DNA of 49,331 bases from Bacillus methanolicus. Lineage in GTDB: Bacteria; Bacillota; Bacilli; Bacillales; Cytobacillaceae. The notes under the pieces were generated by a model. That model searched no databases and was not told where the DNA came from. It saw only the letters and a program-made list of their open reading frames with translations. Each line of letters opens with the position of its first letter. Within the stretch, counting starts at the first letter, position 1. Where the stretch lies: the NCBI RefSeq assembly GCF_008764295.1, contig NZ_VTQX01000032.1, positions 1 to 49,331 on the forward strand. The letters run 5' to 3'. A program made the position numbers and the translations under genes. Of the stretch, positions 24,992 to 33,850 are shown piece after piece.

Positions 24992-25939
24992 TTAGTTAAT
25001 CGGGTCTCGATTTAGAAACGCAGTCATGCAATGAATCGCTCCCCAGCCTTTTAATATTTCACTCATATCCGCCTCAATAACCGTAATGCCGGCCGCTTCC
25101 ATCTTCGATTTTGTATCTGGACAGCCAGCTGGCATAACGACTTTACCTGGTTCGAGGGCAACAAAATTAATAGAAGCATTTACTTTAATTTCTTCAAGAT
25201 TTGTCGCTTCCACAATGGTAAAATCTCTATCTATTAATTGTTTCACAACATCGTAAGGTACTTGCCAAGGAAACAAGACAGCGGTTTTTTTGTCAGCGAT
25301 ATTGATTAAGCCATCAAGATGAGCATGGCCATAAGGAATTTCAAAGCGAATAATATGATTTACACCCATATTTCTTAATTCTGACTCTACTTGTTCAGCA
25401 CCGTTTTTGTTCGCTCTAGCTCCAGTACCGATTATGACCGTTTCACGATCAATCCACATTCCACAAGCCCCATCAAACCAACCATCCCCATTGATTGTTT
25501 TTACAATGGGAACACCGAGACGACCAAGCGCTTCCGCCGTATACCGCTCCTCGCCGCGACGGGCTGAAATTCCATTGCGACAGACGATCGCTCCTTCAGG
25601 TGTCATGAATACTTGATCACGCATGAATAGGGCATTCGGTCGATCGGCTCTTTGCGTTTCAACATAATGTACATTTACACCGTGCTGTCGGTATATATTA
25701 GCTAGTTCATCATGTTGTTTCTGTGCTTTAGCAACATCCATTGGAGCTTTCCAACGGTATGTTGAATAATTATTCTCTGAAATGATCTCGATTTCTTTTC
25801 CAGGTCTTCTCATCAAAACATCTCTAAGCTTGCCGGTTTCGGAATCGCAATACCAGTCGCCCCATAGTTTAGGCAATTCGTCTGAGAAGGACTCCTCTGC
25901 AGGAAACCACCGTTCTCCCTGTATCGTTACTTTAGTCAT
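24992..25939 (-). CDS. Arginine deiminase/DDAH-superfamily guanidino hydrolase, copy 2
   Basis: 315 residues, close paralogue of the protein at 21589-22548; the shared start VTIQGERWFP or VTVQGERWFP and the shared C-terminus HC(M/T)TAFLNRDPI show recent duplication. Catalytic residues are FMRDQVFMTPEGA, GDGWFDGACGMW (Asp where copy 1 has Glu), HLDGLINIAD and Cys304. The start at 25939 follows AGGAGGG by six bases. It is the first gene of the minus-strand cluster (hydrolase, binding protein, permease, ATPase, hydrolase) and divergent from the rocB-like operon. The Glu/Asp difference and flanking residue changes suggest the copies may have distinct specificities. Confidence 0.85.
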   Translation of the reverse strand: MTKVTIQGERWFPAEESFSDELPKLWGDWYCDSETGKLRDVLMRRPGKEIEIISENNYSTYRWKAPMDVAKAQKQHDELANIYRQHGVNVHYVETQRADRPNALFMRDQVFMTPEGAIVCRNGISARRGEERYTAEALGRLGVPIVKTINGDGWFDGACGMWIDRETVIIGTGARANKNGAEQVESELRNMGVNHIIRFEIPYGHAHLDGLINIADKKTAVLFPWQVPYDVVKQLIDRDFTIVEATNLEEIKVNASINFVALEPGKVVMPAGCPDTKSKMEAAGITVIEADMSEILKGWGAIHCMTAFLNRDPIN

Positions 25940-26098
25940 TAGCTCCCTCCTACTAATAAATATTAAAAACATTGTAGTTTTTATAAGTATAGTTTATAAT
26001 TGCCTAAAATGTCTATTAAATTTTGAAAATAATGAATAATTGGAATTGTGCTGGAAATGTTATATTTTAAACTATATAGTCTTTAAGGAGTAGATATA

Positions 26099-27772
26099 AT
26101 GGATTACGTGACTTATGTCAGCTCAACAGATATTGAAAAGTTAATCAAACGTCTCGTTCAAGTTCCTAGCATTTCTCATACTGCCGGTGAGGTAGAAATG
26201 GCTAATGAAATCTGCAATATTTTGCTGGAGCTTCCTTATTTTCAAGAAAATCCTGAAAATGTAATGAAAGTTCCGATTGAAGGTGACCCCCTTGGCAGGG
26301 AAAATGTTGTGGCACTCTTTAGAGGGAAGGGGAGTCCTTCCAGTAAAACAGTGGTGCTGTTAAGTCATTTCGATGTAGTCGGGGTCGAGGATTTTGGTAA
26401 CTTAAAAGACCATGCTTTTGCTCCTGAAGTTTACACGAAGCTATTAAAAGATGAAAAGATTTTGGATCCTGAAGTGGCTGAAGATCTTTCCAGTGGTGAG
26501 TGGTTGTTTGCTAGAGGGATTATGGATATGAAGGCAGGTCTTGCGGGACAAATTGCCGTTCTTTCAGAGCTTATGGAAGATGACAACTTTTCTGGGAATC
26601 TGCTTTTAATCGCTTCTCCAGATGAAGAGCGTAATTCTGAAGGTATGTTTGCTGTCATTCCTTTTTTAAATACATTAAAGGAAACACATCAGTTGGAATA
26701 TGAGCTTTGTATATGTTCGGAACCAAGCTTTGCCTCAGAACCTGGGTGCGAGGAAAAGTATATTTATACAGGATCAGTTGGGAAATTGCTGCCTTTAATC
26801 ATGTGTGTTGGCAAAGAAACGCATGTTGGTGAACCGTTGGAAGGTTTAAATGCAGGTTGGATGATCGCTGATTTAGTTACGAAGATGGAACTTTCAAACA
26901 AGTTAGTAGACAAAAAAGATAAGGAGATCAGCCCCCCACCAACTTGTTTAAAGGTGACCGATTTAAAGGAGCAATACAATGTCCAAACTCCAAGTGTTGC
27001 ATATGCCTTATATAATGTCTTGACGCTTCAGAAGACGCCAAACGAGATTGTGGAAACAATTAAGGAGATTGCTTTAGAATCAGCAGTATCGATTCATGAA
27101 AAAGTAGTGGAAAAATATCAAACTTATAATCTAGCATTCGATGAAGCAAAAGAAAGAGCTTTTCGACCAGCCGTGTTCACCTTTGCTGAGCTGTATGAAA
27201 GAGGAATGAAAGATCATGGAGAGGCGTTTGTACAATCGTTTGATAGAATCATGTCCAATCAAGGGGAGATAGATTTTCGTGAACAAACAGTGGATATAGC
27301 TGTTGAACTAATGAAATACTTTGCCCATGAGGCCCCATTTTATTTAATTATGCTTGCACCGCCGTATTATCCTCATGTTTACTTGAACAATGCAACAAAG
27401 CAGGAAGAGCGTATTTCAAAAATGGTCGCTTATATTATTGAGAAAAGTGAAACACAGTTTCAGGAAAAAATTAAAGTAAAACCTTTTTTTAACGGTTTAT
27501 CGGATGTTAGTTACTGTCGAATGCTTAATGATCAAGAATCACTTAGCGCCATCTATGAAAATATGCCATTGCTCGGGAATGGATATAATATCCCGATCGC
27601 AGCGATTAGAGAGTTTAATGTTCCCTCAATCAATATCGGTCCGTTTGGAAAGGACGCACATAAAAGTACGGAACGTTTAGAAGTTAAATTTTCCACGGAG
27701 GTCTTTCCGAAATTGCTTAAAGCAGCCATTAAATTTTATCTCGGTCAAGTGGGAGGTGAAGGTGTTAGATGA
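26099..27772 (+). CDS. rocB: RocB-like M20 family peptidase
   Basis: 557 residues, similar in length to B. subtilis RocB (arginine utilisation protein). Metal-binding residues of the M20 fold are visible: LLSHFDVVG (His-x-Asp), FARGIMDMKAGLAG (bridging Asp) and ASPDEERNSEG (catalytic Glu pair). A long insertion (about 230-420) replaces the usual dimerisation domain. Known: RocB is linked to arginine catabolism though its reaction is undefined. AAGGAG precedes ATG 26099. It overlaps the XRE gene by 4 bp (ATGA), and the operon is divergent from the guanidino hydrolase cluster. An amide or N-acyl hydrolase role on a guanidino-derived product is inferred. Confidence 0.85.
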   Translation: MDYVTYVSSTDIEKLIKRLVQVPSISHTAGEVEMANEICNILLELPYFQENPENVMKVPIEGDPLGRENVVALFRGKGSPSSKTVVLLSHFDVVGVEDFGNLKDHAFAPEVYTKLLKDEKILDPEVAEDLSSGEWLFARGIMDMKAGLAGQIAVLSELMEDDNFSGNLLLIASPDEERNSEGMFAVIPFLNTLKETHQLEYELCICSEPSFASEPGCEEKYIYTGSVGKLLPLIMCVGKETHVGEPLEGLNAGWMIADLVTKMELSNKLVDKKDKEISPPPTCLKVTDLKEQYNVQTPSVAYALYNVLTLQKTPNEIVETIKEIALESAVSIHEKVVEKYQTYNLAFDEAKERAFRPAVFTFAELYERGMKDHGEAFVQSFDRIMSNQGEIDFREQTVDIAVELMKYFAHEAPFYLIMLAPPYYPHVYLNNATKQEERISKMVAYIIEKSETQFQEKIKVKPFFNGLSDVSYCRMLNDQESLSAIYENMPLLGNGYNIPIAAIREFNVPSINIGPFGKDAHKSTERLEVKFSTEVFPKLLKAAIKFYLGQVGGEGVR

Positions 27773-28338
27773 CAGAAAATTCGAATTTTCCATCGACTGT
27801 AATTGGTCAAAAAATTCGTAACGTCCGCAAGGAGAAAGGACTTACCATTGAGGAATTAGCTCAAAAAATTGAAGTTAGTCAAAGTATGGTTTCACAAATT
27901 GAAAGGGGTCAAGCGAATCCCTCTTTAGATACTTTGTGGAAGGTAAGTCATGTTTTAGGAACTCCAATTTTTTCTTTCTTTGAAAATATTGAGCACCGCT
28001 CTGTTCAAGTGATTAAAAAGGAACAACAAAAAACAGTGAAAATGTTGCATCCCAATGTGGTTTATCGTCTATTAACTAGAAGTTCATCCCTCCGTAAAAT
28101 TGAATTTTTTGAACTGCAAGTAGAGCCGTTCCATACGGAAAATCTAAAGCAGCTAGCACATAGCGGGGAAGAGTGTGGTTATATTCTGAAGGGCGAAATT
28201 GTTGTTGCAGTTGAGCATGAAAAGCATCATTTAAAAGTGGGAGATAGCATCTATTTTGATAGTACACTCCCACATAGTTTTTTTAATCCGGGGAATGAAA
28301 CCGCTATCGCTATTTGGGCAATGACTGGGAAAAAATAG
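27769..28338 (+). CDS. XRE-cupin transcriptional regulator
   Basis: 189 residues. N-terminal helix-turn-helix (IGQKIRNVRKEKGLTIEELA, SQSMVSQIERG) and C-terminal cupin (about 115-185: HSGEECGYILKGEIVV, GDSIYFDSTLPHSFFN). Such regulators commonly control amino acid or amine catabolism, with the cupin sensing a small ligand. It sits between the rocB-like and amidohydrolase genes and probably controls this operon and the divergent guanidino hydrolase cluster. Confidence 0.9.
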   Translation: MTENSNFPSTVIGQKIRNVRKEKGLTIEELAQKIEVSQSMVSQIERGQANPSLDTLWKVSHVLGTPIFSFFENIEHRSVQVIKKEQQKTVKMLHPNVVYRLLTRSSSLRKIEFFELQVEPFHTENLKQLAHSGEECGYILKGEIVVAVEHEKHHLKVGDSIYFDSTLPHSFFNPGNETAIAIWAMTGKK

Positions 28339-28355
28339 AGGGAGGGTGTGTCATT

Positions 28356-29783
28356 TTGAAAGTAGATTTAGTGATTACGCACGCACATGTTTTAACGATG
28401 GAGGGACCGGGTGTCGGTTTTATAGAAGATGGGGCTGTTGCCATTAAAGGTCATTTAATTACCGCTGTGGGCAGAACGGATGAGATCCTTGCCAATATTC
28501 AAGCAGAGCGGATGATTAATGCAAAAGGTAAAGTAGTTATGCCGGGATTCGTAGATTCTCATATTCACACAGGACTTTCCATTTTGCGGGGAGTAGCACA
28601 AGATATCAATAATTGGATGCAAAAGGGGCTTTGGCCATTTCATAAACACGTTACAGTAGATGATGCGATGAAAGGCTCGCTTGTTAATATTATTGAAGGA
28701 GTGAAAGCAGGAACGACAACTTTTTGTGATTATGACGAATCGATGAACAAGATCGTTCATAATTATGTCAAAATCGGGGCAAGAGCAAGACTGGCAGAAA
28801 TGATTAATGAAATTCCCCATGATATTGGTAAAGTACCAGTAGGAGAGTTATATCCATTTAATCCGGCGATTGGGGAGCGAAAACTAAAAAACAATTTAGA
28901 GCTTATGGAAAAGTGGCATGAGAGTGAAAATGGCAGAATTACAGTAATGTTTGGACCTCATGGCCCTGATATGATGTCAAAGGAGCTTCTGTTAGAAATA
29001 CGCGAAATAGCAAAAAATTATGATACGAAGTTACATATGCACTTGGCGCAAGGTGATCGCGAAATTAATCAAATGGTATTAAGATATGGCAAGAGATCGA
29101 TTCCATTTTTAGAAGAAATCAATTATTTGGACGAACGTCTTATTGCGGTACACTTAACGGAAGCAAACGATGAGGAGACCGTAACTGTAGCTAAAAGTGG
29201 AGCATCGATGATTTATTGTGCGGGGAGCATTGGGATTATTGACGGGTTAGTACCTCCAATCGTTAAGTTTTTGCAGGCTGGCGGTGTTGGTGCGCTAGGC
29301 TCCGATCAAGCACCTGGCAACAACAATAATAATATGTTCAACGAGATGAAGTTTGCTGCCATATTGAATAAGGTAAAATACGGCGATCCGACTGTTTTTC
29401 CGGCGCCATTAGCAATGCGGATGGCGACCATTGAAGCTGCGAAAGCAATTGGCTTAGAGCACGAAATTGGTTCATTACGAAAAGGGAAGAAAGCCGATAT
29501 AATCATTATCGATATGGAGCAGCCAAATTTAACTCCGGTTATCGTTAGTCCAATTCGTAACATTGTGCCAAATTTAGTTTACTCTGCGAGAGGGAATGAA
29601 GTGAAAACGGTGATTATTGATGGGAAAATTATTGTTGAGGACGGTGTCTTATTAACAGTCGATGAAAAAGCAGCGATTAGAGAAGCACAAGAAGCAGCAG
29701 AACGAATTAGTCTTAAAGCGAAAGATGATATCGTCGTTGCCGAAAGTGAATTGCTGCAATTTATGGAGAAGGGCTATTTGTAA
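28356..29783 (+). CDS. TRZ/ATZ-type amidohydrolase (deaminase)
   Basis: 475 residues. The metal centre of the amidohydrolase superfamily is visible: GFVDSHIHTGLSI (HxH), MHLAQGD (His), VHLTEAND (His) and LGSDQAPGNNNNNMF (Asp). The C-terminus EIGSLRKGKKADIIIID is typical. Relatives deaminate or dechlorinate ring C-N bonds: SAH/MTA deaminase, guanine deaminase, ammeline and creatinine deaminase types. The specific substrate is unknown; in this context a cyclic guanidino compound would fit. TTG 28356 is chosen because GGAGGG lies nine bases upstream, after the regulator stop. Confidence 0.85.
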   Translation: MKVDLVITHAHVLTMEGPGVGFIEDGAVAIKGHLITAVGRTDEILANIQAERMINAKGKVVMPGFVDSHIHTGLSILRGVAQDINNWMQKGLWPFHKHVTVDDAMKGSLVNIIEGVKAGTTTFCDYDESMNKIVHNYVKIGARARLAEMINEIPHDIGKVPVGELYPFNPAIGERKLKNNLELMEKWHESENGRITVMFGPHGPDMMSKELLLEIREIAKNYDTKLHMHLAQGDREINQMVLRYGKRSIPFLEEINYLDERLIAVHLTEANDEETVTVAKSGASMIYCAGSIGIIDGLVPPIVKFLQAGGVGALGSDQAPGNNNNNMFNEMKFAAILNKVKYGDPTVFPAPLAMRMATIEAAKAIGLEHEIGSLRKGKKADIIIIDMEQPNLTPVIVSPIRNIVPNLVYSARGNEVKTVIIDGKIIVEDGVLLTVDEKAAIREAQEAAERISLKAKDDIVVAESELLQFMEKGYL

Positions 29784-29796
29784 GAGCAAGTGGAAG

Positions 29797-29834
29797 AAGG
29801 GCATCCGAGATTTTCGGAGCCCTTAAATTTTTTT
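29797..29834 (+). terminator. Terminator of the rocB-like operon
   Basis: AAGGGC-A-TCCGA (29797-29808) pairs with TCGGAGCCCTT (29814-29824) with one bulged A, followed by a T run (29828-29834). Confidence 0.8.
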
Positions 29835-29922
29835 ATGGAGCCAATTTGTAAGCGACTCATCCTAAAGATCATCAAGAAAAAAATTTTTATAATTGTATTA
29901 GTACTTTTCGAACAGGTACTTA

Positions 29923-31020
29923 TTATTTCGCTAAAAATGTAAAGAGAATAATCGCGATAAGTGGTAGAAAGACAATAAGATAACCAAGTGGATTAGCGAA
30001 GTTTATTGTCCAACCAACACCAAACCGTTTTTCAACAAAAATAGATGGGTCATTTTTGTTGAAATAAAAGAGACCTCCTTTCCAATAGGAATCCTCATTG
30101 GAGTCGACGATTTTCTCCTGTATTTGCGGGGCTGTTTTTTTATCTGATAGCCCCACTTTGACAGCAAAGACAATCGCGCTTATTAAGATAAGAATAAGGA
30201 AACCTAGCGGTATCAAGAACATGGCTGTTGCAGAAAATATAGTTGGGTGAATGGTTTGTAATTGAAAGTAGCTGATCAACATCGTAAGAAGCATACTGAC
30301 AAAAAACATAAACCAGCTTGAATATTTTCGTAAGGTAAGCTGTCTTTGTCGCGATACTTCTGTGCTTTCGCTGTTTACTTTAATGCCCGATTTCTTCGTT
30401 CCTACATGAAGGCCTAAAAACATGAGTTGCATAATCAAAAGGGTCAAAGGAAGAAGAAGTACTGAGAGCATTGTTTTTTCAGTAAAGGCATCTGGTTCTC
30501 CGTTTATTCCCCAATGGGTTGGAATTTGCTGCGGTAATAAATCGTATTGGATAATGGTGTAAATCATGACGCCAACCGTAATTATCATTGGCAGTAAATA
30601 CACTTGCCAAGGGAGCATTTCATCATGAGCGCGTGCTGATAAATCGGCGACTTTGATGTTCTTTAAGTTTTCAGTCCATTGATTTATTTTCTTCAGCCGC
30701 ATGGTTTTTCCATGGAAGTAAAAATAGAGGGCAAAGCTAAAGAGAATAATCGCAAACTCAAGGAACGTTCCAAGCAAAACAATTTGCTCTTGGGTGACCG
30801 GTTGTAAGAGGGCCCATAAAAGATAGCTTGCTAAAAGGATAAGCGAAAACACACCTACAAACAGTGAATATTTTTTCTTATAGGATAGCAGCGTCTCATT
30901 GCGCAAATAATTCTCAGGGATCGTTACTCCGAAAATGATGGAACGATTTACTAGAAAAGGAATCGTTGTTTGAATTCCAGCAATAATAATCGCAATAAAA
31001 AGAAAGACGGCTAAAGTCAT
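29923..31020 (-). CDS. DUF1648/DUF5808 multi-pass membrane protein
   Basis: 365 residues with about nine membrane segments. IPTHWGINGEPDAFTEK (about residue 165) is the DUF1648 signature shared with SdpI-type immunity proteins, and the C-terminal WKGGLFYFNKNDPSIFVEKR followed by GVGWTINFANP is the DUF5808 motif. Proteins of this kind occur in Bacillaceae next to small GntR regulators, as here. Function is unknown; a role in envelope stress or resistance to a membrane-active peptide is possible. It is encoded 16 bp after the GntR gene, in one operon. Confidence 0.85.
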   Translation of the reverse strand: MTLAVFLFIAIIIAGIQTTIPFLVNRSIIFGVTIPENYLRNETLLSYKKKYSLFVGVFSLILLASYLLWALLQPVTQEQIVLLGTFLEFAIILFSFALYFYFHGKTMRLKKINQWTENLKNIKVADLSARAHDEMLPWQVYLLPMIITVGVMIYTIIQYDLLPQQIPTHWGINGEPDAFTEKTMLSVLLLPLTLLIMQLMFLGLHVGTKKSGIKVNSESTEVSRQRQLTLRKYSSWFMFFVSMLLTMLISYFQLQTIHPTIFSATAMFLIPLGFLILILISAIVFAVKVGLSDKKTAPQIQEKIVDSNEDSYWKGGLFYFNKNDPSIFVEKRFGVGWTINFANPLGYLIVFLPLIAIILFTFLAK

Positions 31021-31036
31021 CGTAATACCTCCTGCA

Positions 31037-31432
31037 TTATTTTAATTGCCCATTGCTTTTTTTAAACTCCTCGAGAAGAGCAGCAACAAGCTCTTTTATC
31101 TGTGTGGTGGGCATTCCTATCACTAAAGATTCAGCAATAAGATGCTTATATTCATCTTTAAGTTTATTAATAGTACTCTCGTTGAAATTCTGTGGTGATG
31201 TAATCACAGCACCAGACTTCGGAACGATCTGAATAATGCCTTTTTGTTCTAAATGATGATAACTTTTATTGACTGTGTGCATATTCACACCAAGGTCAGC
31301 GGCAAAACTCCTAACAGATGGAAGTGTCTGACCTGCTTTAATATATCCTCGTGCTATACCCTCAATAATTTGATTTGATATCTGCAAGTAAATGGGGATG
31401 TCTGATTCGGATTCAATTCGAATGATCATCAT
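31037..31432 (-). CDS. GntR regulator, YtrA subfamily
   Basis: 131 residues. Winged helix-turn-helix: IPIYLQISNQIIEGIARGYI, LPSVRSFAADLGVNMHTV, YHHLEQKGIIQIVPKSG. The short C-terminal dimerisation segment (about 80-131) without a large effector domain marks the YtrA subfamily. GGAGGA precedes the start. It is co-transcribed with the DUF1648 protein and the promoter carries matching inverted repeats (31447-31490), so autorepression is likely. Confidence 0.9.
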   Translation of the reverse strand: MMIIRIESESDIPIYLQISNQIIEGIARGYIKAGQTLPSVRSFAADLGVNMHTVNKSYHHLEQKGIIQIVPKSGAVITSPQNFNESTINKLKDEYKHLIAESLVIGMPTTQIKELVAALLEEFKKSNGQLK

Positions 31433-31446
31433 TCTTCCTCCAATCT

Positions 31447-31490
31447 GTTCTATAGTTATTATAACAAATCTGTTCTATTTTGTATAGAAC
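31447..31490 (-). promoter_or_regulatory. Promoter and operator of the GntR/DUF1648 operon
   Basis: GTTCTAT (31472-31478) and ATAGAAC (31484-31490) form an inverted repeat, and GTTCTATAG recurs at 31447-31455. On the minus strand TATACA, 17 bp and TATAAT form a promoter lying between and across these sites. Confidence 0.65.
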
Positions 31491-31772
31491 AAAAACTGTG
31501 CAGACAAACTTTTCGGTTTTATTAATTTATTTTAATCCAAGCTTCACCGGTTGAATGTGGATAGAAAACGATGCTGGTAGCTGAGAATTTTCGATAAGTG
31601 GTATTGATGGCATCTGAACAATGCAAGAACAGATTGCAATTTGCTAAAAAGTATAATAATGAATCCGAATATGAATAAAGAAGGTAAAGTATTGAATAGT
31701 TAATGGGAAAATTTTCAATGGGGATGACAAGTTATGATACAATATTTATATAATTGGACGGGAGAAAAGGAA

Positions 31773-32591
31773 ATGGCTGAAGCAAATCGACATAATATTG
31801 AACGTTTTACAGGGTTTAGTGCGCTGTACGATCAAAATCGTCCAAGTGCACCAAAAGAAGTTGTGAAAATTTTAACCCATTATTTCGAAGGTAAGCCAAA
31901 GTTAGTGGTTGATGTGGGGTGTGGAACTGGGCTTTCTTCATTTATTTGGCTTCATGAGGCTGAGCGGATTATTGGGGTGGAACCAAATGATGATATGCGT
32001 CAGCTAGCCCATTCACGCTGGGAGGAAGCGCAAAAACCAGTGCATCTTCAATTTGTAGCAGGATTATCCCATAAGTTGGGATTAACAGATGAAGCGGCTG
32101 ACATTATTACTTGCTCACAATCTTTTCATTGGATGGAACCACAATCAACGTTAAAAGAGTTTGCTCGTGTTCTGCGTCCAAATGGAGTATTCGCTGCGTA
32201 TGATTGTGATTGGCCACCAACATGTGACTGGAGATTAGAAAAGCATTTTTTGAAATTATATTCATTGGTAGAACAGCGTCTTTCTCAAGTGCTTCCTTTG
32301 CAATCACGAGCGCAAAAATGGCCAAAAGACAAACATCTTGAGCAGATCGAATACTCAAATCTGTTCTCTTTCGCAAAGGAAATCGTGTTTCATCATTGGG
32401 AACAATGTGATGCAGAGCGTTACGCCAATATTGCTCTTAGCCAAGGTGGCTTACAAACTGGCTTAAAATTAAGAGTTCATGAGATTGAAGAGGCATTTGC
32501 AGAATTTCGTAATCATGTGAAAGAGGTTTTCGCAGGTGAAATAAAAGAGATTCTCTTCAGTTATCGGATGAGGTTAGGGATAAAAAAATAG
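31773..32591 (+). CDS. Class I SAM-dependent methyltransferase
   Basis: 272 residues. Motif I LVVDVGCGTGLSSF, motif II acidic residue in GVEPNDDM, and CSQSFHWMEP after the third strand are those of the UbiE/Methyltransf_11 group; the FTGFSALYDQNRPSAPKEVV start is common in this family. ATG 31773 follows GGAG by eight bases and the family start coincides. Substrate unknown. It is a single gene followed by the CRISPR leader, with which it has no evident functional link. Confidence 0.85.
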   Translation: MAEANRHNIERFTGFSALYDQNRPSAPKEVVKILTHYFEGKPKLVVDVGCGTGLSSFIWLHEAERIIGVEPNDDMRQLAHSRWEEAQKPVHLQFVAGLSHKLGLTDEAADIITCSQSFHWMEPQSTLKEFARVLRPNGVFAAYDCDWPPTCDWRLEKHFLKLYSLVEQRLSQVLPLQSRAQKWPKDKHLEQIEYSNLFSFAKEIVFHHWEQCDAERYANIALSQGGLQTGLKLRVHEIEEAFAEFRNHVKEVFAGEIKEILFSYRMRLGIKK

Positions 32592-32650
32592 TAATAATTT
32601 GGCTATACTTTATAAACTGAATTTAAAAAGCTTGCTTCTAAATAATATTT

Positions 32651-32851
32651 GGTGCGAACCATAAGTGAACATAAATTCTCTGGGGGATTCGCACCAGTTG
32701 AATAAATCCTTAAAAAAGCTGATGCGACAACAGAATCGTTCCAAAAAATTTTCGGACAACCGTAAGTATCTTATAAAATTTCCTTGCCCCATGGAGATTC
32801 GCACTTTTTAGTATACGAAGCGTTGATATAAAAGGGCGCATAACCGGCGCT
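32651..32851 (+). promoter_or_regulatory. CRISPR leader with GGTGCGAA hairpin
   Basis: GGTGCGAA (32651-32658) pairs with TTCGCACC (32688-32695), with TCTCTGGGGG inside the loop; this kind of element is typical in my recollection of type I-C leaders. A partial second copy, GGAGATTCGCAC, ends at 32804. The region is AT-rich between these and the first repeat. Confidence 0.6.
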
Positions 32852-33757
32852 GTCACACTCTGTATGGAGTGTGTGGATTGAAATGTTGTAAATCACACGT
32901 AAATCACTTGCTACTTGATCGTCACACTCTGTATGGAGTGTGTGGATTGAAATTTTAATTTACGGACGTAAATACGCAGGTTCACCATGTCACACTCTGT
33001 ATGGAGTGTGTGGATTGAAATCGTCTGACTCGCGCGCGCTGGCGAATTTGCTGCCGTCACACTCTGTATGGAGTGTGTGGATTGAAATATGTATATTTTT
33101 GTAGACTTTTATAGGAAAATGTGTCACACTCTGTATGGAGTGTGTGGATTGAAATCTTTTAGTATACCTTGGGATGTATATAGAGCGTTTGTCACACTCT
33201 GTATGGAGTGTGTGGATTGAAATCATAGCTTCGTCTCTTGTGAGTATAGGTGGAAGGTGTCACACTCTGTATGGAGTGTGTGGATTGAAATATCCATTGT
33301 TGCTACCGTTTGAACATCGATAACGTCACACTCTGTATGGAGTGTGTGGATTGAAATATATCTTCCCTGCGGGGACAGACACTTTGGAAACGTCACACTC
33401 TGTATGGAGTGTGTGGATTGAAATCGTTATTCCCTTTTTCTTATTTTTGAAAGGTAAGTCACACTCTGTATGGAGTGTGTGGATTGAAATATTATACCTA
33501 AAACAAAGAAACCGAATAATACGTCACACTCTGTATGGAGTGTGTGGATTGAAATATTTAATAACTCAATGTTCTCATATGTGTTACCAATGTCACACTC
33601 TGTATGGAGTGTGTGGATTGAAATTTCTAGAACAGCGTTTCTTGTAGATGCGTTACTAGTCACACTCTGTATGGAGTGTGTGGATTGAAATATCATCTCT
33701 TGTTGCTCCGCGATAAGTATTCGGGTCACACTCTGTATGGAGTGTGTGGATTGAAAT
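32852..33757 (+). CRISPR. Type I-C-like CRISPR array, 14 repeats, 13 spacers
   Basis: Fourteen identical 33-bp repeats start at 32852, 32921, 32989, 33056, 33123, 33191, 33259, 33325, 33392, 33458, 33523, 33592, 33659 and 33725. Each begins GTCACACTC and ends GGATTGAAAT. CACACTC and GAGTGTG form a 7-bp stem around TGTATG, as in type I-C repeats processed by Cas5d. The 13 spacers are 32-36 bp and all different. The ATTGAAAT end gives the + orientation with the leader on the left. Even the last repeat is unmutated. No cas gene is present in the window, so the array depends on cas genes elsewhere or is inactive. Confidence 0.97.
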
Positions 33758-33780
33758 AGTGTCAAGATTCCAGTAATTCA

Positions 33781-33836
33781 TTGACTCAAAGAATGGGTCT
33801 CATTTATAATAAAAATAGGTAATATATTACCTATTT
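33781..33836 (+). promoter_or_regulatory. Promoter and palindromic operator of lipoprotein/MarR operon
   Basis: TTGACT (33781-33786), 18-bp spacer and TATAAT (33805-33810) are followed by a perfect 24-bp palindrome at 33813-33836 (half site AAATAGGTAATA). Its position over the transcription start, ahead of a MarR gene, indicates MarR autorepression. Confidence 0.75.
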
Positions 33837-33850
33837 TGAGGGTGTCGTTG

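Noticed and set aside
21589..25939. Classical arginine deiminase (arc) operon
   Set aside because: No arcB, arcC or arcD homologue; the hydrolases are about 315-320 residues, shorter than ArcA, and are linked to an ABC importer instead.
33156..33190. Spacer 5 shares about 11 bases (TTTTAGTATAC) with the leader at 32806-32816
   Set aside because: The match is short, AT-rich and at one end only; not enough to claim a self-targeting spacer.
32990..33765. Open frames across the repeat region, on both strands
   Set aside because: They consist of the CRISPR repeat translated repeatedly (for example STHSIQSV); repeat and spacer length keep the frame open by chance.
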